Part shown: positions 44,922 to 52,818 of the stretch, in pieces | Layout of the letters: each line of letters starts with the position of its first letter | How positions within the stretch are numbered: position 1 is the stretch's first letter | Position numbers and translations under genes: made by a program | Notes under the pieces: model-generated | Seen by the model: the letters and a program-made list of their open reading frames with translations, nothing else | What the model was told of the DNA's origin: nothing | Database searches by the model: none | Assembly (NCBI RefSeq): GCF_029846635.1 | Contig: NZ_JARVTG010000001.1 | Span: 777,001-841,000 of the forward strand | Source of the DNA: Pokkaliibacter sp. MBI-7 | GTDB lineage: Bacteria; Pseudomonadota; Gammaproteobacteria; Pseudomonadales; Balneatricaceae | Direction: 5' to 3' | DNA length: 64,000 nucleotides

Positions 44922-45350
44922 TTAGATATTCAGTTCTTTAGGCTGCTGGGCAGTGTGCGGATGCTCAGCACCAGCATACACTTTCAGCTTGGAGTGCATA
45001 GCGCGACCCAAAGGACCTTTGGGCAGCATGCCACGCACAGCCAGCTCGATAACACGCTCAGGAGCATGATCGATCAGCTGGTTGAAGCTCATGGACTTCA
45101 GGCCACCTGGATAACCAGTGTGGCGGTGGTACATTTTATCAGTACCTTTGGCGCCAGTAACGGCAACCTTCTCAGCGTTAACAACAACGATGTAGTCACC
45201 GGTATCAACGTGAGGAGTGTATTCAGTCTTGTGCTTACCGCGCAGACGGCGAGCAATCTCAGTGGCCAGACGACCCAGGGTTTTACCTTCGGCGTTAACC
45301 ACATACCAGTCATGCTTTACAGCATGAGGCTTGGCGCTCAGGGTTTTCAT
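44922..45350 (-). CDS. rplM: 50S ribosomal protein L13
   Basis: This 142-aa protein matches L13 throughout (HDWYVVNAEGKTLGRLATEIA, KVYAGAEHPHTAQQPKEL). L13 is an early-assembly 50S protein and, in E. coli, represses its own operon through the mRNA leader. A strong promoter overlaps the stop codon of zapE upstream. Confidence 0.98.
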   Translation of the reverse strand: MKTLSAKPHAVKHDWYVVNAEGKTLGRLATEIARRLRGKHKTEYTPHVDTGDYIVVVNAEKVAVTGAKGTDKMYHRHTGYPGGLKSMSFNQLIDHAPERVIELAVRGMLPKGPLGRAMHSKLKVYAGAEHPHTAQQPKELNI

Positions 45351-45371
45351 TAATCTCGTCCTAACAACGAT

Positions 45372-45385
45372 GCACTTGGGAGTGC
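45372..45385 (-). promoter_or_regulatory. Possible L13-binding leader hairpin
   Basis: In the rplM mRNA leader, GCACT (45385-45381) pairs with AGTGC (45376-45372) around a 4-nt loop, about 20 nt before the start codon. E. coli L13 regulates translation through a structured leader; this stem is a candidate equivalent, inferred only from position. Confidence 0.35.
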
Positions 45386-45451
45386 TACCTATTTTTATTC
45401 GTTAGCCGATCACACTAGCTAACACAATGCTGCTTAAAATGCAGGCCGCGC

Positions 45452-45480
45452 ATTATAACGGCTCATTTTGCAAATGTTAA
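45452..45480 (-). promoter_or_regulatory. rplM-rpsI promoter
   Basis: On the minus strand, TTAACA (-35, 45480-45475) and a perfect TATAAT (-10, 45457-45452) are separated by 17 bp. The -35 element overlaps the zapE stop codon (TAA 45479-45477). Leader length to rplM is about 95 nt. Confidence 0.8.
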
Positions 45481-46583
45481 GAGCGATGTTCTCTTGCCAG
45501 ATACTCTTTTGACTGCATTTCCAACAGTCGACTGGTAGTACGCTCAAACTCAAAGTTCAGCCGCCCGCCAGCATATAGATCAATGAGAGGGACCGAAGCA
45601 GAAATAATCAGCTTGACACCACTGTCATAAAACTCATCAACCAGGTTAATGAATCGACGCGCCTGATCATCTTTATTACCACCCAGCTGCGGCACATCTG
45701 ACAGCAATACCGCATGATACATCTTGGCCAGCTCTATATAGTCGTTCTGACTACGAGGCCCATCACACAGCTCAGCAAAATCAAACCATGCCACATCCTG
45801 ACAAAGGAAACGTGCCTTTATAATCCGGTTGTTCACCAGCAAATCAGAGTTCTCTTCCATTGACCCCAGATCAGGTACCAGAGACTCAAAACTTTTGCGC
45901 AGACTAAGTTCCGCTTCCCCCCCCAGCGGACTGTAATAAAGCACTGCCTGTTCCAGCGCCCTCAGACGATAGTCCACACCGTTGTCCACATTCACCACGT
46001 GAGTGTACTTGTTAAGCAGTGCAATGGCTGGCAGGAAACGTGCCCGCTGCAAACCATCCTTGTACAGGCCATCAGGAACAATGTTGGATGTTGCTACCAG
46101 CGACACGCCATTGGCAAACAGCTGCTCCAACAGCCCACCCAGAATCATCGCATCAGTAATGTCCGAAACGAAAAACTCGTCAAAGCACAGCACTCTCGCC
46201 TGTTCGCTGTATTTCTTGCCAATCGCAACCAATGGGTTCACGGTACCAGCCAACGCTTTCAGATCCTCATGTACCTGCTGCATAAAGCGGTGGAAGTGAG
46301 TGCGCTTCTTCTCTTTAAAAGGTAAGCACTCAAAGAAAGTATCCATGAGATAGGTTTTACCGCGCCCTACGCCACCCCAGAAGTACAGACCAGTCACCGG
46401 CTCTGTCGTTTTATTTCCCAACCGATTTGTCAACCGCTGGAACAAGCCAGGCTTGGGCAGATGTTGCTGAGCAATCAGATCGTCGAACAAACGCTGCAAA
46501 TGTCTGACGGCCATTTCCTGGGCAGGATCATGGATAAAATCAGGACGTTTGAGGTCTTGCTGGTAGCGCTCCAGAGGGGTCAT
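45477..46583 (-). CDS. zapE: Cell division protein ZapE (AFG1-like ATPase)
   Basis: This 368-aa P-loop ATPase of the AFG1 family has Walker A GGVGRGKT (70-77) and Walker B LCFDEFFVSD. ZapE associates with the Z ring, particularly under stress. It lies upstream of rplM, as in many gammaproteobacteria, and diverges from zapG. Full length matches the family. Confidence 0.94.
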   Translation of the reverse strand: MTPLERYQQDLKRPDFIHDPAQEMAVRHLQRLFDDLIAQQHLPKPGLFQRLTNRLGNKTTEPVTGLYFWGGVGRGKTYLMDTFFECLPFKEKKRTHFHRFMQQVHEDLKALAGTVNPLVAIGKKYSEQARVLCFDEFFVSDITDAMILGGLLEQLFANGVSLVATSNIVPDGLYKDGLQRARFLPAIALLNKYTHVVNVDNGVDYRLRALEQAVLYYSPLGGEAELSLRKSFESLVPDLGSMEENSDLLVNNRIIKARFLCQDVAWFDFAELCDGPRSQNDYIELAKMYHAVLLSDVPQLGGNKDDQARRFINLVDEFYDSGVKLIISASVPLIDLYAGGRLNFEFERTTSRLLEMQSKEYLAREHRS

Positions 46584-46678
46584 GGCGGTAGTCGTTCATG
46601 TAGGTAAAATCAAGAAGGCGATACTTTAGCCATCCCCCCCTTGTTAAGCAATGGCAGGTCAGGGAATACAGCTTGCGC

Positions 46679-46707
46679 TTGGTGCAACAGCAAGCTTCCC
46701 CTATGAT
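46679..46707 (+). promoter_or_regulatory. Candidate zapG promoter
   Basis: TTGGTG (46679-46684) and TATGAT (46702-46707) are spaced 17 bp, with the start codon 37 nt beyond the -10. The -35 match is modest. Confidence 0.4.
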
Positions 46708-46744
46708 AGCGAGAGTAATACAAGGATCTAGTCAGGAGTAATCA

Positions 46745-47215
46745 GTGGAACAGTTCGCACAAATCATTCTGATCGCCGCCATTGCCTTCATCGTCGGCCT
46801 GATTGTCGGACGCCTGATGCCAAGGCAACCACCGCAAAAAAGAGAGATTGAAAGCTTTACCAGCAGCACTGCGACGCAGCAGGAGCTGATCACTTATCGT
46901 GCCGACGTACAGAATCATCTCGACTCTACCGTCACACTCTTCAATCAGCTACTGACGAATGTCGAAGCCATGCACTCGCAATTAAACAGCGTCAACAGCA
47001 AGCTAGGTGATGGCTCTACAGCACTGCGCCCACTGGCAACCGTCACTCAGACAGTGACAGACAATACTACCAGTGAAACCGAGCCCTCCCCGATTCAACA
47101 ACCACGGGACTATGTACCCAAATCCTCACCTAATGATGTCGGCACGCTGACTGAAGGTTTCGGACTAAGAGCGAAAGAAGCAGCACAAGAATCCACCTCT
47201 CCTCGCATAGATTGA
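46745..47215 (+). CDS. zapG: ZapG (YhcB, DUF1043) membrane protein
   Basis: This 156-aa protein has an N-terminal transmembrane helix (about 5-27), a short coiled region (about 45-90) and a low-complexity C-terminus ending in GLRAKEAAQ. It matches YhcB/ZapG, an inner-membrane protein linked to envelope growth and division. It starts at GTG 46745 with AGGAG 6 nt upstream. Confidence 0.9.
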   Translation: MEQFAQIILIAAIAFIVGLIVGRLMPRQPPQKREIESFTSSTATQQELITYRADVQNHLDSTVTLFNQLLTNVEAMHSQLNSVNSKLGDGSTALRPLATVTQTVTDNTTSETEPSPIQQPRDYVPKSSPNDVGTLTEGFGLRAKEAAQESTSPRID

Positions 47216-47235
47216 CTCTCACCAGTCCGTCAAGC

Positions 47236-47267
47236 CCAGTTGCCATACCAGTAAGGGTGGCAACTGG
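47236..47267. other. Perfect 10-bp hairpin between zapG and the Nif3-like gene
   Basis: CCAGTTGCCA (47236-47245) pairs with TGGCAACTGG (47258-47267) around a 12-nt loop. It sits between two convergent genes but has no U-tract on either strand, so it may be an inefficient bidirectional terminator. Confidence 0.5.
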
Positions 47268-47270
47268 TGC

Positions 47271-48050
47271 TCAGACAGGATTAGGCAGATCAATGAACTG
47301 ATGCACAATACCAAGCTGCTCTGCCAAGCAATCTCCCAGTGCCTGAACACCGTATCGTTCTGTAGCGTGATGCCCTGCCGCTATGTAGTAAAGCCCAAGC
47401 TCATTGGCCAGATGCACCGTCTGCTCTGATATCTCACCGCTTACAAAAACCTCAGCACCGATCGCCGCAGCTTGCTCCAGCATGCTTTGTGCTGCTCCGG
47501 TACACCAGGCAATCCTTGATACTACCGGTTTCCCCTGCCCCACCAATAACGGTGTACGACCGGTTAGATCTGCAAGCTGAGAGAGCACATCATTGATTGG
47601 CAACGCTTGTGATAAACGCCCCTGCAAACCAATAGAACGAGGATTGCCGGGCTCAAGCCCATCCTCCACTATCCAGCCAAGGCGCTTTGCCAGCTGCACA
47701 TTGTTCCCCAACTTAGCATGGGCATCCAAAGGCAAATGATAGGCAAGCAAGCTTACATCCGCCTGCAGTAACGCCTGCAATCGGCGTTTTTTCACCCCTA
47801 CCACTTCAGCAGCCTCGCCACGCCAAAAATAGCCATGATGCACTAACAATGCATCAGCACCAGCCGCTATCGCCTGCTCAACAAATGCCAGGCTGGCAGT
47901 GACCCCACTGACCAATTTACGCACCTGAGAGCGTCCCTCGACCTGCAATCCATTGGGACAATAATCCTTAAACGCTCCACTGTTCATCTGCTGCTCAGCA
48001 GTCATCACTACTTGGGCTAGAGAGATCGACTGATTTACCATGCTTGTCAT
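47271..48050 (-). CDS. Nif3-like dinuclear metal-centre hexameric protein
   Basis: This 259-aa Nif3/YbgI-family protein is annotated in many genomes as GTP cyclohydrolase 1 type 2. Metal-ligand motifs are VHHGYFWRGE, the AYHLPLDAH segment and the C-terminal GHHATERYGV. The biological role is unsettled. ATG 48050 follows AAGGA at a spacing of about 9 nt; a GTG at 48071 is less likely. The gene converges with zapG and diverges from algW. Confidence 0.93.
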   Translation of the reverse strand: MTSMVNQSISLAQVVMTAEQQMNSGAFKDYCPNGLQVEGRSQVRKLVSGVTASLAFVEQAIAAGADALLVHHGYFWRGEAAEVVGVKKRRLQALLQADVSLLAYHLPLDAHAKLGNNVQLAKRLGWIVEDGLEPGNPRSIGLQGRLSQALPINDVLSQLADLTGRTPLLVGQGKPVVSRIAWCTGAAQSMLEQAAAIGAEVFVSGEISEQTVHLANELGLYYIAAGHHATERYGVQALGDCLAEQLGIVHQFIDLPNPV

Positions 48051-48120
48051 GTTTGAGGGTCCTTGAATCACTCAGTTGTAGGCTCTATTTTAGCGGCTCT
48101 TGCACGAAGGAGGTTTCTGC

Positions 48121-49266
48121 ATGAAGAAAAACTGGATGCATGTCTGCCGGTCATTCATCTGGCCATCACTTACCGGCGTTGCGATTGGCGTTGCGCTGTT
48201 GGGCTGGAATCAACATACGCCCTTTGTTGAAGAGGCTCATGCCGCACCTGGCAGCCTTATTGTGCCGCCAACTGGCCCAGCCAGCTATGCAGACGCTGTC
48301 GAGCATGCCGCTCCAGCGGTAGTCAACATCTACACAAGAACCTATCAGCGTGCTCCTGCCAATCCCATGCTGAATGACCCGGTATTTCGCCGCTTCTTCA
48401 ACATGCCAGACTCACCGAATCGGGACCGCATTCAGTCCAGCCTGGGGTCAGGCGTCATTATTGATGGAAAGGGTTACGTGGTAACCAACCACCACGTCAT
48501 TCGTGGTGCAGACGAAATTAAAGTGGCTTTACGTGATGGCCGGGAGGCTGACGCCAAGGTTATTGGCAGCGATCAGGATGCTGACCTCGCTCTGCTTAAA
48601 ATTGATCTGCCAAACTTACCAGTGATTGAAACAACAGACGACAGCAAGGCACGTATTGGCGATGTAGTGCTCGCCATTGGTAACCCCTTCGGCGTCGGGC
48701 AAACAGTGACAATGGGTATTATCAGTGCTATTGGTCGAAGCCAGCTTGGACTCAGCGCCTTTGAGCGCTTTATTCAAACCGATGCCGCCATCAACCCGGG
48801 CAACTCCGGTGGAGCACTGGTAGACGTCCGAGGCCGCCTGATTGGTATCAATACTGCTATATTCTCCAAGTCTGGCGGCTATCAGGGTATAGGCTTCGCC
48901 ATCCCCGCCAACATGGTCAACATGGTGGTCAAAGACCTCATCAAATACGGTGAAGTCATCCGCGGCTGGCTGGGAGTAGAGACTCAGGAGCTAAAAACGG
49001 AAGGTGCCAACAACATTCCAGCGGATGCATTACTGATCACCGGGCTATATCGCAATGGCCCAGCCCATGTCGCAGGCTTGCGCCCAGGAGACATAATCAC
49101 TCGCATCAACGGCAAGCCGGTAATGGGCAATAACTACTCAATGTTTGAAGTCTCCCAAATGAAGCCAGGAAGCAGTATACAGCTGGATATTCTACGTGAT
49201 CAGCGCACTCTTTCCGTGAATGTGAGCGTGGGAAAACGCCCGAATACTCTGGCGGAGGATCAATAG
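48121..49266 (+). CDS. algW: Periplasmic site-1-type serine protease, AlgW/DegS
   Basis: This 381-aa membrane-anchored HtrA protease has an N-terminal transmembrane helix (about 11-29), a trypsin-like domain with the triad H125 (TNHHV), D155 (DADLALL) and S229 (NPGNSGG), and a single PDZ domain (about 280-370). DegS/AlgW cuts the anti-sigma factor RseA/MucA when misfolded porins bind PDZ. It is named AlgW for the Pseudomonas context; DegS is the enterobacterial name. AAGGAGG lies 7 nt upstream. Confidence 0.93.
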   Translation: MKKNWMHVCRSFIWPSLTGVAIGVALLGWNQHTPFVEEAHAAPGSLIVPPTGPASYADAVEHAAPAVVNIYTRTYQRAPANPMLNDPVFRRFFNMPDSPNRDRIQSSLGSGVIIDGKGYVVTNHHVIRGADEIKVALRDGREADAKVIGSDQDADLALLKIDLPNLPVIETTDDSKARIGDVVLAIGNPFGVGQTVTMGIISAIGRSQLGLSAFERFIQTDAAINPGNSGGALVDVRGRLIGINTAIFSKSGGYQGIGFAIPANMVNMVVKDLIKYGEVIRGWLGVETQELKTEGANNIPADALLITGLYRNGPAHVAGLRPGDIITRINGKPVMGNNYSMFEVSQMKPGSSIQLDILRDQRTLSVNVSVGKRPNTLAEDQ

Positions 49267-49290
49267 CTCAGAGGAGAACCCCAAAGACGG

Positions 49291-49308
49291 AAAAGGCGGG
49301 AATATCCC
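49291..49308. terminator. Bidirectional algW/hisD terminator, split by the IS element
   Basis: The left arm AAAAGGCGGGA (49291-49301) and the right arm TCCCGCCTTTT (50741-50751) are the two halves of a perfect 11-bp hairpin with loop ATA when the IS is removed. The insertion separates the arms by the IS plus a duplicated target, so this terminator no longer folds locally. It originally served the convergent algW and hisD genes. Confidence 0.8.
49299..49308. repeat. Target-site duplication, left copy
   Basis: GGAATATCCC occurs immediately outside both IS ends (here and at 50735-50744). It is palindromic, and 10 bp fits the duplication made by IS4-family elements. Confidence 0.9.
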
Positions 49309-49327
49309 TAATGCCAGTCAGTTAAGC
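49309..49327. repeat. IS terminal inverted repeat, left
   Basis: 19-bp TAATGCCAGTCAGTTAAGC, identical to the reverse complement of the right end. The transposase stop codon (49318-49320) lies inside it. Confidence 0.93.
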
Positions 49328-49345
49328 TGACTGGCATTTTTATTT
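49310..49345 (+). terminator. Terminator-like hairpin at the left IS end
   Basis: AATGCCAGTCAG (49310-49321) pairs with CTGACTGGCATT (49327-49338), followed on the plus strand by TTTATTT. It would stop algW transcripts entering the IS, partly replacing the terminator the insertion destroyed. Confidence 0.75.
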
Positions 49346-50649
49346 CTGGTCGGATACTTGGACGGCTTGGGCTTGACCACCCGCGGGTAACTGCGCTCCT
49401 CACGTCGATGAGGCAGGACGTAGTGCATGGCCGAAGCCTGTAGTTCAGCCAGGTAGCGAGGGATGTTGCCTGGATGATTCAAAGAGACCCCGTTCAAGAA
49501 GCCCAGGATCGCCCAGGTGCAGGCGGTGAAACTCATTTCGCAGGGGGAGATGCCAGGGCAGTGGCGACTCATTTCCAGCATTTGATAACGCAGCAGATTG
49601 TACCCCAGCAGTACGCCCCACAGCTCTTGTTCAATCATCTCCGGCGTTTTACTGCGCAGTGTGTAGTGACCCGCGAGCATGCCTTGCTTCATTTCTCGAT
49701 AGCCCAATTCGATTTCCCAACGCTGGCTGTACAGATCCACGATGTCATCTGGCGGAAAGCGCAGAGGATCGATCATCGAAGTCAGTACTTGCCGGACTTT
49801 GCCCTTGATGGTCTTGCTTAATAACCTGGCCTGTAGCGTGTCGGGCAGCTCGGGCCATTGCTTACGCGCCTGCGGCGAGGTCTTCAGCGAGACGATGGCA
49901 TCCTGGCGCCCCAGCTTGTATAGCACCTCATATTGAGCATCCTTGCGCAGCGGCAGTAGCCAATGGCGCTGAGTGCCTGTTTGTTGCCAGCGATGAAGAA
50001 GCCCCAGCGAATAGAAGCCACGGTCGAACAAGGTCAGCGAGTGATCGGGTGTGCTGTCGATCAGTTGTTCGGCCAGCTTCATCTCGTTGCTGTGATAACC
50101 GGCAAAAGCACTGCTCACCAGCATGTGACTGGTCAGTTCCATCTGGCAGACCATGCGCACTTGGGGATAGCCGGTATCGCCATGCTGATTACTGGCGCTG
50201 CCATAGTGCTTGCGGTTGTCGTCCGTATCCGCTGTGCGCCAGACCACGCCATCGACACTGAGCAGGCGCAAACCCGCCCAGGTGGGGTGATTGGCGCTGG
50301 CATGCCAGCGTTGTTGCGTCAGGGAAAAGACTTCTCGCACCGCCGCACTGCCCAGGCGCTGCCGACCTTGCACGATGGCACTGGGTGCCACCAGTGGCCT
50401 CTGCCCAGGCAGCATGATGTCCATACGACTCGCAGCATCCCAGGCCGACATCCGGCGAAACAACGCCATGGCGATCACGCACCAGATCATGGACTCAAGA
50501 GGGAGGCGTCGCTTACGTATGGTCGCCACTCCCGCCGTTTCCAGTGCGGTGCTGACCAGGTCTGGATCAAGCAGCGCCCCCAGTTCATCAAGGGCGTGAG
50601 TAGTAGAAGCGGCTTCGTGAGTCAGTGCCAAGGCGCGGGACAGTCGCAT
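49318..50649 (-). CDS. IS4-family transposase
   Basis: This 443-aa DDE transposase has D133 (SVDGVVW), D209 (LFDRGFYS) and the YREK signature (Y307, R310, E314, K321, in YSQRWEIELGYREMK), all expected for the IS4 family. It is about the same length as IS4 transposase. The frame opens at 50676, but that ATG lies inside a terminator hairpin; ATG 50649 begins right after the T-run and gives MRLSRALALTHE. No Shine-Dalgarno is visible, suggesting poor translation, common for transposases. Confidence 0.92.
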   Translation of the reverse strand: MRLSRALALTHEAASTTHALDELGALLDPDLVSTALETAGVATIRKRRLPLESMIWCVIAMALFRRMSAWDAASRMDIMLPGQRPLVAPSAIVQGRQRLGSAAVREVFSLTQQRWHASANHPTWAGLRLLSVDGVVWRTADTDDNRKHYGSASNQHGDTGYPQVRMVCQMELTSHMLVSSAFAGYHSNEMKLAEQLIDSTPDHSLTLFDRGFYSLGLLHRWQQTGTQRHWLLPLRKDAQYEVLYKLGRQDAIVSLKTSPQARKQWPELPDTLQARLLSKTIKGKVRQVLTSMIDPLRFPPDDIVDLYSQRWEIELGYREMKQGMLAGHYTLRSKTPEMIEQELWGVLLGYNLLRYQMLEMSRHCPGISPCEMSFTACTWAILGFLNGVSLNHPGNIPRYLAELQASAMHYVLPHRREERSYPRVVKPKPSKYPTRNKNASQLN

Positions 50650-50651
50650 AA

Positions 50652-50684
50652 AAAATCCGATGCTCAAAACAAGCATCGGATTTT
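50652..50684 (-). terminator. Internal IS hairpin that may block read-through into the transposase gene
   Basis: AAAATCCGATGCT (50652-50664) pairs with AGCATCGGATTTT (50672-50684) and is followed on the minus strand by a six-T run, immediately before ATG 50649. Transcripts entering from outside the right end would be terminated or have the start codon masked, a known way for IS elements to limit transposition. Confidence 0.75.
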
Positions 50685-50715
50685 CGTTTCAGGGCGCAAA
50701 AGGTCAAGCTGTTGG

Positions 50716-50734
50716 GCTTAACTGACTGGCATTA
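50716..50734. repeat. IS terminal inverted repeat, right
   Basis: Exact inverted copy of the 19-bp left repeat, ending CATTA at the junction with the duplicated target. Confidence 0.93.
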
Positions 50735-50744
50735 GGAATATCCC
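50735..50744. repeat. Target-site duplication, right copy
   Basis: GGAATATCCC, identical to 49299-49308. It continues into GCCTTTT, the right arm of the split terminator. Confidence 0.9.
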
Positions 50745-50783
50745 GCCTTTTCTGATCGTACCCGGCCTTACCAGTACCTAGCC

Positions 50784-52118
50784 TTAATCAGACTTGATGC
50801 GATATTCAGCAGAACGCGCATGAGCCGTAAGATATTCACCGCGAGCTAAAACAGATGCCACCTTACCTACCTCACTCGCGCCATCCTCTGTGAACATGAT
50901 CAGTGAAGAACGCTTCTGAAAATCATATACGCCCAGCGGAGAGGAGAACCGTGCGGTCCCGGAGGTGGGCAGCACATGATTAGGTCCTGCACAGTAGTCG
51001 CCAAGTGCTTCAGCAGTATAACGGCCCATAAAAATAGCACCCGCATGGCGAATTTTTTCCAGCCAGAGCTGGGGTTCGGCTACCGACAGCTCCAGGTGCT
51101 CAGGTGCAATATGATTAGCAATATCACACGCCTGATCCAGATCAGCCACCGCGATAAAAGCAGCGCGATCACGCAATGAAACACCGATGATGTCTTTACG
51201 TTCCATAGTAGGCAGTAGCTTATCAATACTGTCCTGTACCTTCTGTAGAAACGCCAGATCAGGAGAGATTAGGATCGGCTGAGCCTGCTCATCATGTTCA
51301 GCCTGTGAGAACAAATCCATGGCAATCCAGTCAGGATCAGTCTGACCATCGCAAATCACCAGAATTTCAGAAGGGCCGGCGATCATGTCAATACCCACAG
51401 TACCGAACACAGCCCGCTTGGCGGTAGCCACATAGATATTTCCGGGGCCAACAATTTTATCAACCTTAGGTATTGTCTGGGTGCCGTAAGCCAGTGCTGC
51501 AACCGCCTGCGAGCCACCGATGGTGAATACACGATCAACACCAGCAAGGCCTGCTGCAGCCAACACCAGTTCGTTCACTTCGCCACCTGGTGTGGGTACT
51601 ACCATGATGATTTCGCCCACCCCTGCAACTTTGGCAGGTAGGGCATTCATCAACACAGATGACGGGTAAGCAGCTTTACCACCGGGCACATAAATGCCCA
51701 CACGATCCATCGGTGTCACCTTCTGTCCGAGTACGGTGCCATCTTCCTCTTCGTACTGCCAGGAGGACTGCTGTTGGCGCTGGTGATAGCGCTGAACACG
51801 ATCTGCCGCCACCTGCAGCGCATCGCGTTGAGTGGCAGGCAAATTGCCCAGAGCCTGCAGTAACCTGGCGCGCGGAACCTCCAGATCTGACACTCGGTCT
51901 TTCGACAAACGATCGAACTGCGCGGTGTAAGCAAGCACTGCAGCATCACCTCGCTCTTTGACATCTGCCAGTATCCCATCAACACGCTGCTGTACCAGCG
52001 GATCGGATACAGACTCCCATGCCAGCAACGCATCCAGTTGCCTTGCAAAGTCAGCATCTGCAGCGTTGAGCATACGAACCACAGAGCTCACCTTTTGAAC
52101 CTCCATTTCAATACTCAT
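50784..52118 (-). CDS. hisD: Histidinol dehydrogenase HisD
   Basis: This 444-aa zinc enzyme oxidises L-histidinol to histidine in the last two steps of histidine synthesis. Motifs are YVPGGKAAYPSSVLMN, GPGNIYV, IDMIAGPSEILV, SQAEHDEQAQ and HIAPEHLEL. ATG 52118 follows AGGAGGG at 6-nt spacing and lies 2 nt after the hisG stop. Downstream, where Pseudomonas has hisC, the window has a terminator and algW. Confidence 0.97.
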   Translation of the reverse strand: MSIEMEVQKVSSVVRMLNAADADFARQLDALLAWESVSDPLVQQRVDGILADVKERGDAAVLAYTAQFDRLSKDRVSDLEVPRARLLQALGNLPATQRDALQVAADRVQRYHQRQQQSSWQYEEEDGTVLGQKVTPMDRVGIYVPGGKAAYPSSVLMNALPAKVAGVGEIIMVVPTPGGEVNELVLAAAGLAGVDRVFTIGGSQAVAALAYGTQTIPKVDKIVGPGNIYVATAKRAVFGTVGIDMIAGPSEILVICDGQTDPDWIAMDLFSQAEHDEQAQPILISPDLAFLQKVQDSIDKLLPTMERKDIIGVSLRDRAAFIAVADLDQACDIANHIAPEHLELSVAEPQLWLEKIRHAGAIFMGRYTAEALGDYCAGPNHVLPTSGTARFSSPLGVYDFQKRSSLIMFTEDGASEVGKVASVLARGEYLTAHARSAEYRIKSD

Positions 52119-52120
52119 TA

Positions 52121-52777
52121 TCAACCCTCCTGAACAGGGCGCTTGGCTACCACCGCCGCCTGTAGCCGCTCTAGAATAGGTTCAATCAGGCGATACTTCA
52201 TTTTCATCGAGGCTTTGCCGACTACCATCCTGCTGCTGATATCTGCTATCAGCTCCTCGGGTTGCAAGCCGTTGGCACGAAGCGTATTGCCGGTATCAAC
52301 GATATCAACTATCTTGTCCGCCAATCCCATCAGGGGTGCCAGTTCCATGGCACCATACAGTTTGATGACATCCGCCTGGATGCCTTGCTCTGCATAGTAG
52401 GCCTTTGCGATATTCACGAACTTGGTAGCCACCTTAAGACGGCGACCAGTGACCGGTACTGCCCCTTTAACTCCAGCCGTCATCAGGCGGCACCTGGCAA
52501 TCTCCAGATCCACGGGCTCATACATTTCCTGAGCTCCGTGTTCCATCAGCACATCCTTGCCCGCAATACCCATGTCTGCCGCACCATATTCAACGTAGGT
52601 AGGTACATCGGTGGCACGAATAACGATCAACTTCAAATGCTCATGGTTGGTGTCGAATATCAGCTTGCGGCTGCTTCGAATATCTTCCAGAGGATGGATA
52701 TCCGCGGCTGCCAGCAGGGGAAGGGTATCGTCCAGAATACGTCCTTTCGACAAAGCCAGAGTCAAGGTTTGTTTCAT
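52121..52777 (-). CDS. hisG: ATP phosphoribosyltransferase HisG, short form
   Basis: This 218-aa enzyme is the short HisG form, lacking the C-terminal regulatory domain; it works with the separate subunit HisZ, which must be encoded elsewhere. It catalyses the first step of histidine synthesis. Motifs are LALSKGRILDDTLPLL, EYGAADMGIAGKD and the PRPP-binding VDIVDTGNTLRANGL. ATG 52777 gives the family start; an upstream frame to 52810 is not supported. Confidence 0.96.
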   Translation of the reverse strand: MKQTLTLALSKGRILDDTLPLLAAADIHPLEDIRSSRKLIFDTNHEHLKLIVIRATDVPTYVEYGAADMGIAGKDVLMEHGAQEMYEPVDLEIARCRLMTAGVKGAVPVTGRRLKVATKFVNIAKAYYAEQGIQADVIKLYGAMELAPLMGLADKIVDIVDTGNTLRANGLQPEELIADISSRMVVGKASMKMKYRLIEPILERLQAAVVAKRPVQEG

Positions 52778-52818
52778 CGTTACATCCACGTCAGTACCGT
52801 TGTACGCCAAAAGGTTGA

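Larger units (their letters stand above)
49309..50734 (-). mobile_element. IS4-family insertion sequence, complete, 1426 bp
   Basis: The element begins TAATGCCAGTCAGTTAAGC and ends with its exact inverted complement (19-bp perfect inverted repeats), strongly resembling IS4 termini. It encodes one DDE transposase and is flanked by 10-bp direct repeats. All features are intact, so it may be active or recently arrived. It has terminator-like hairpins at both ends. Confidence 0.95.

Noticed and set aside
49963..50721. 252-codon open frame antisense to the transposase
   Set aside because: Shadow frame within the IS; the DDE transposase on the other strand is complete.
50676..50735. Deletion of hisC by the IS insertion
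   Set aside because: Clean 10-bp target duplications and a restored terminator show a simple insertion without deletion.
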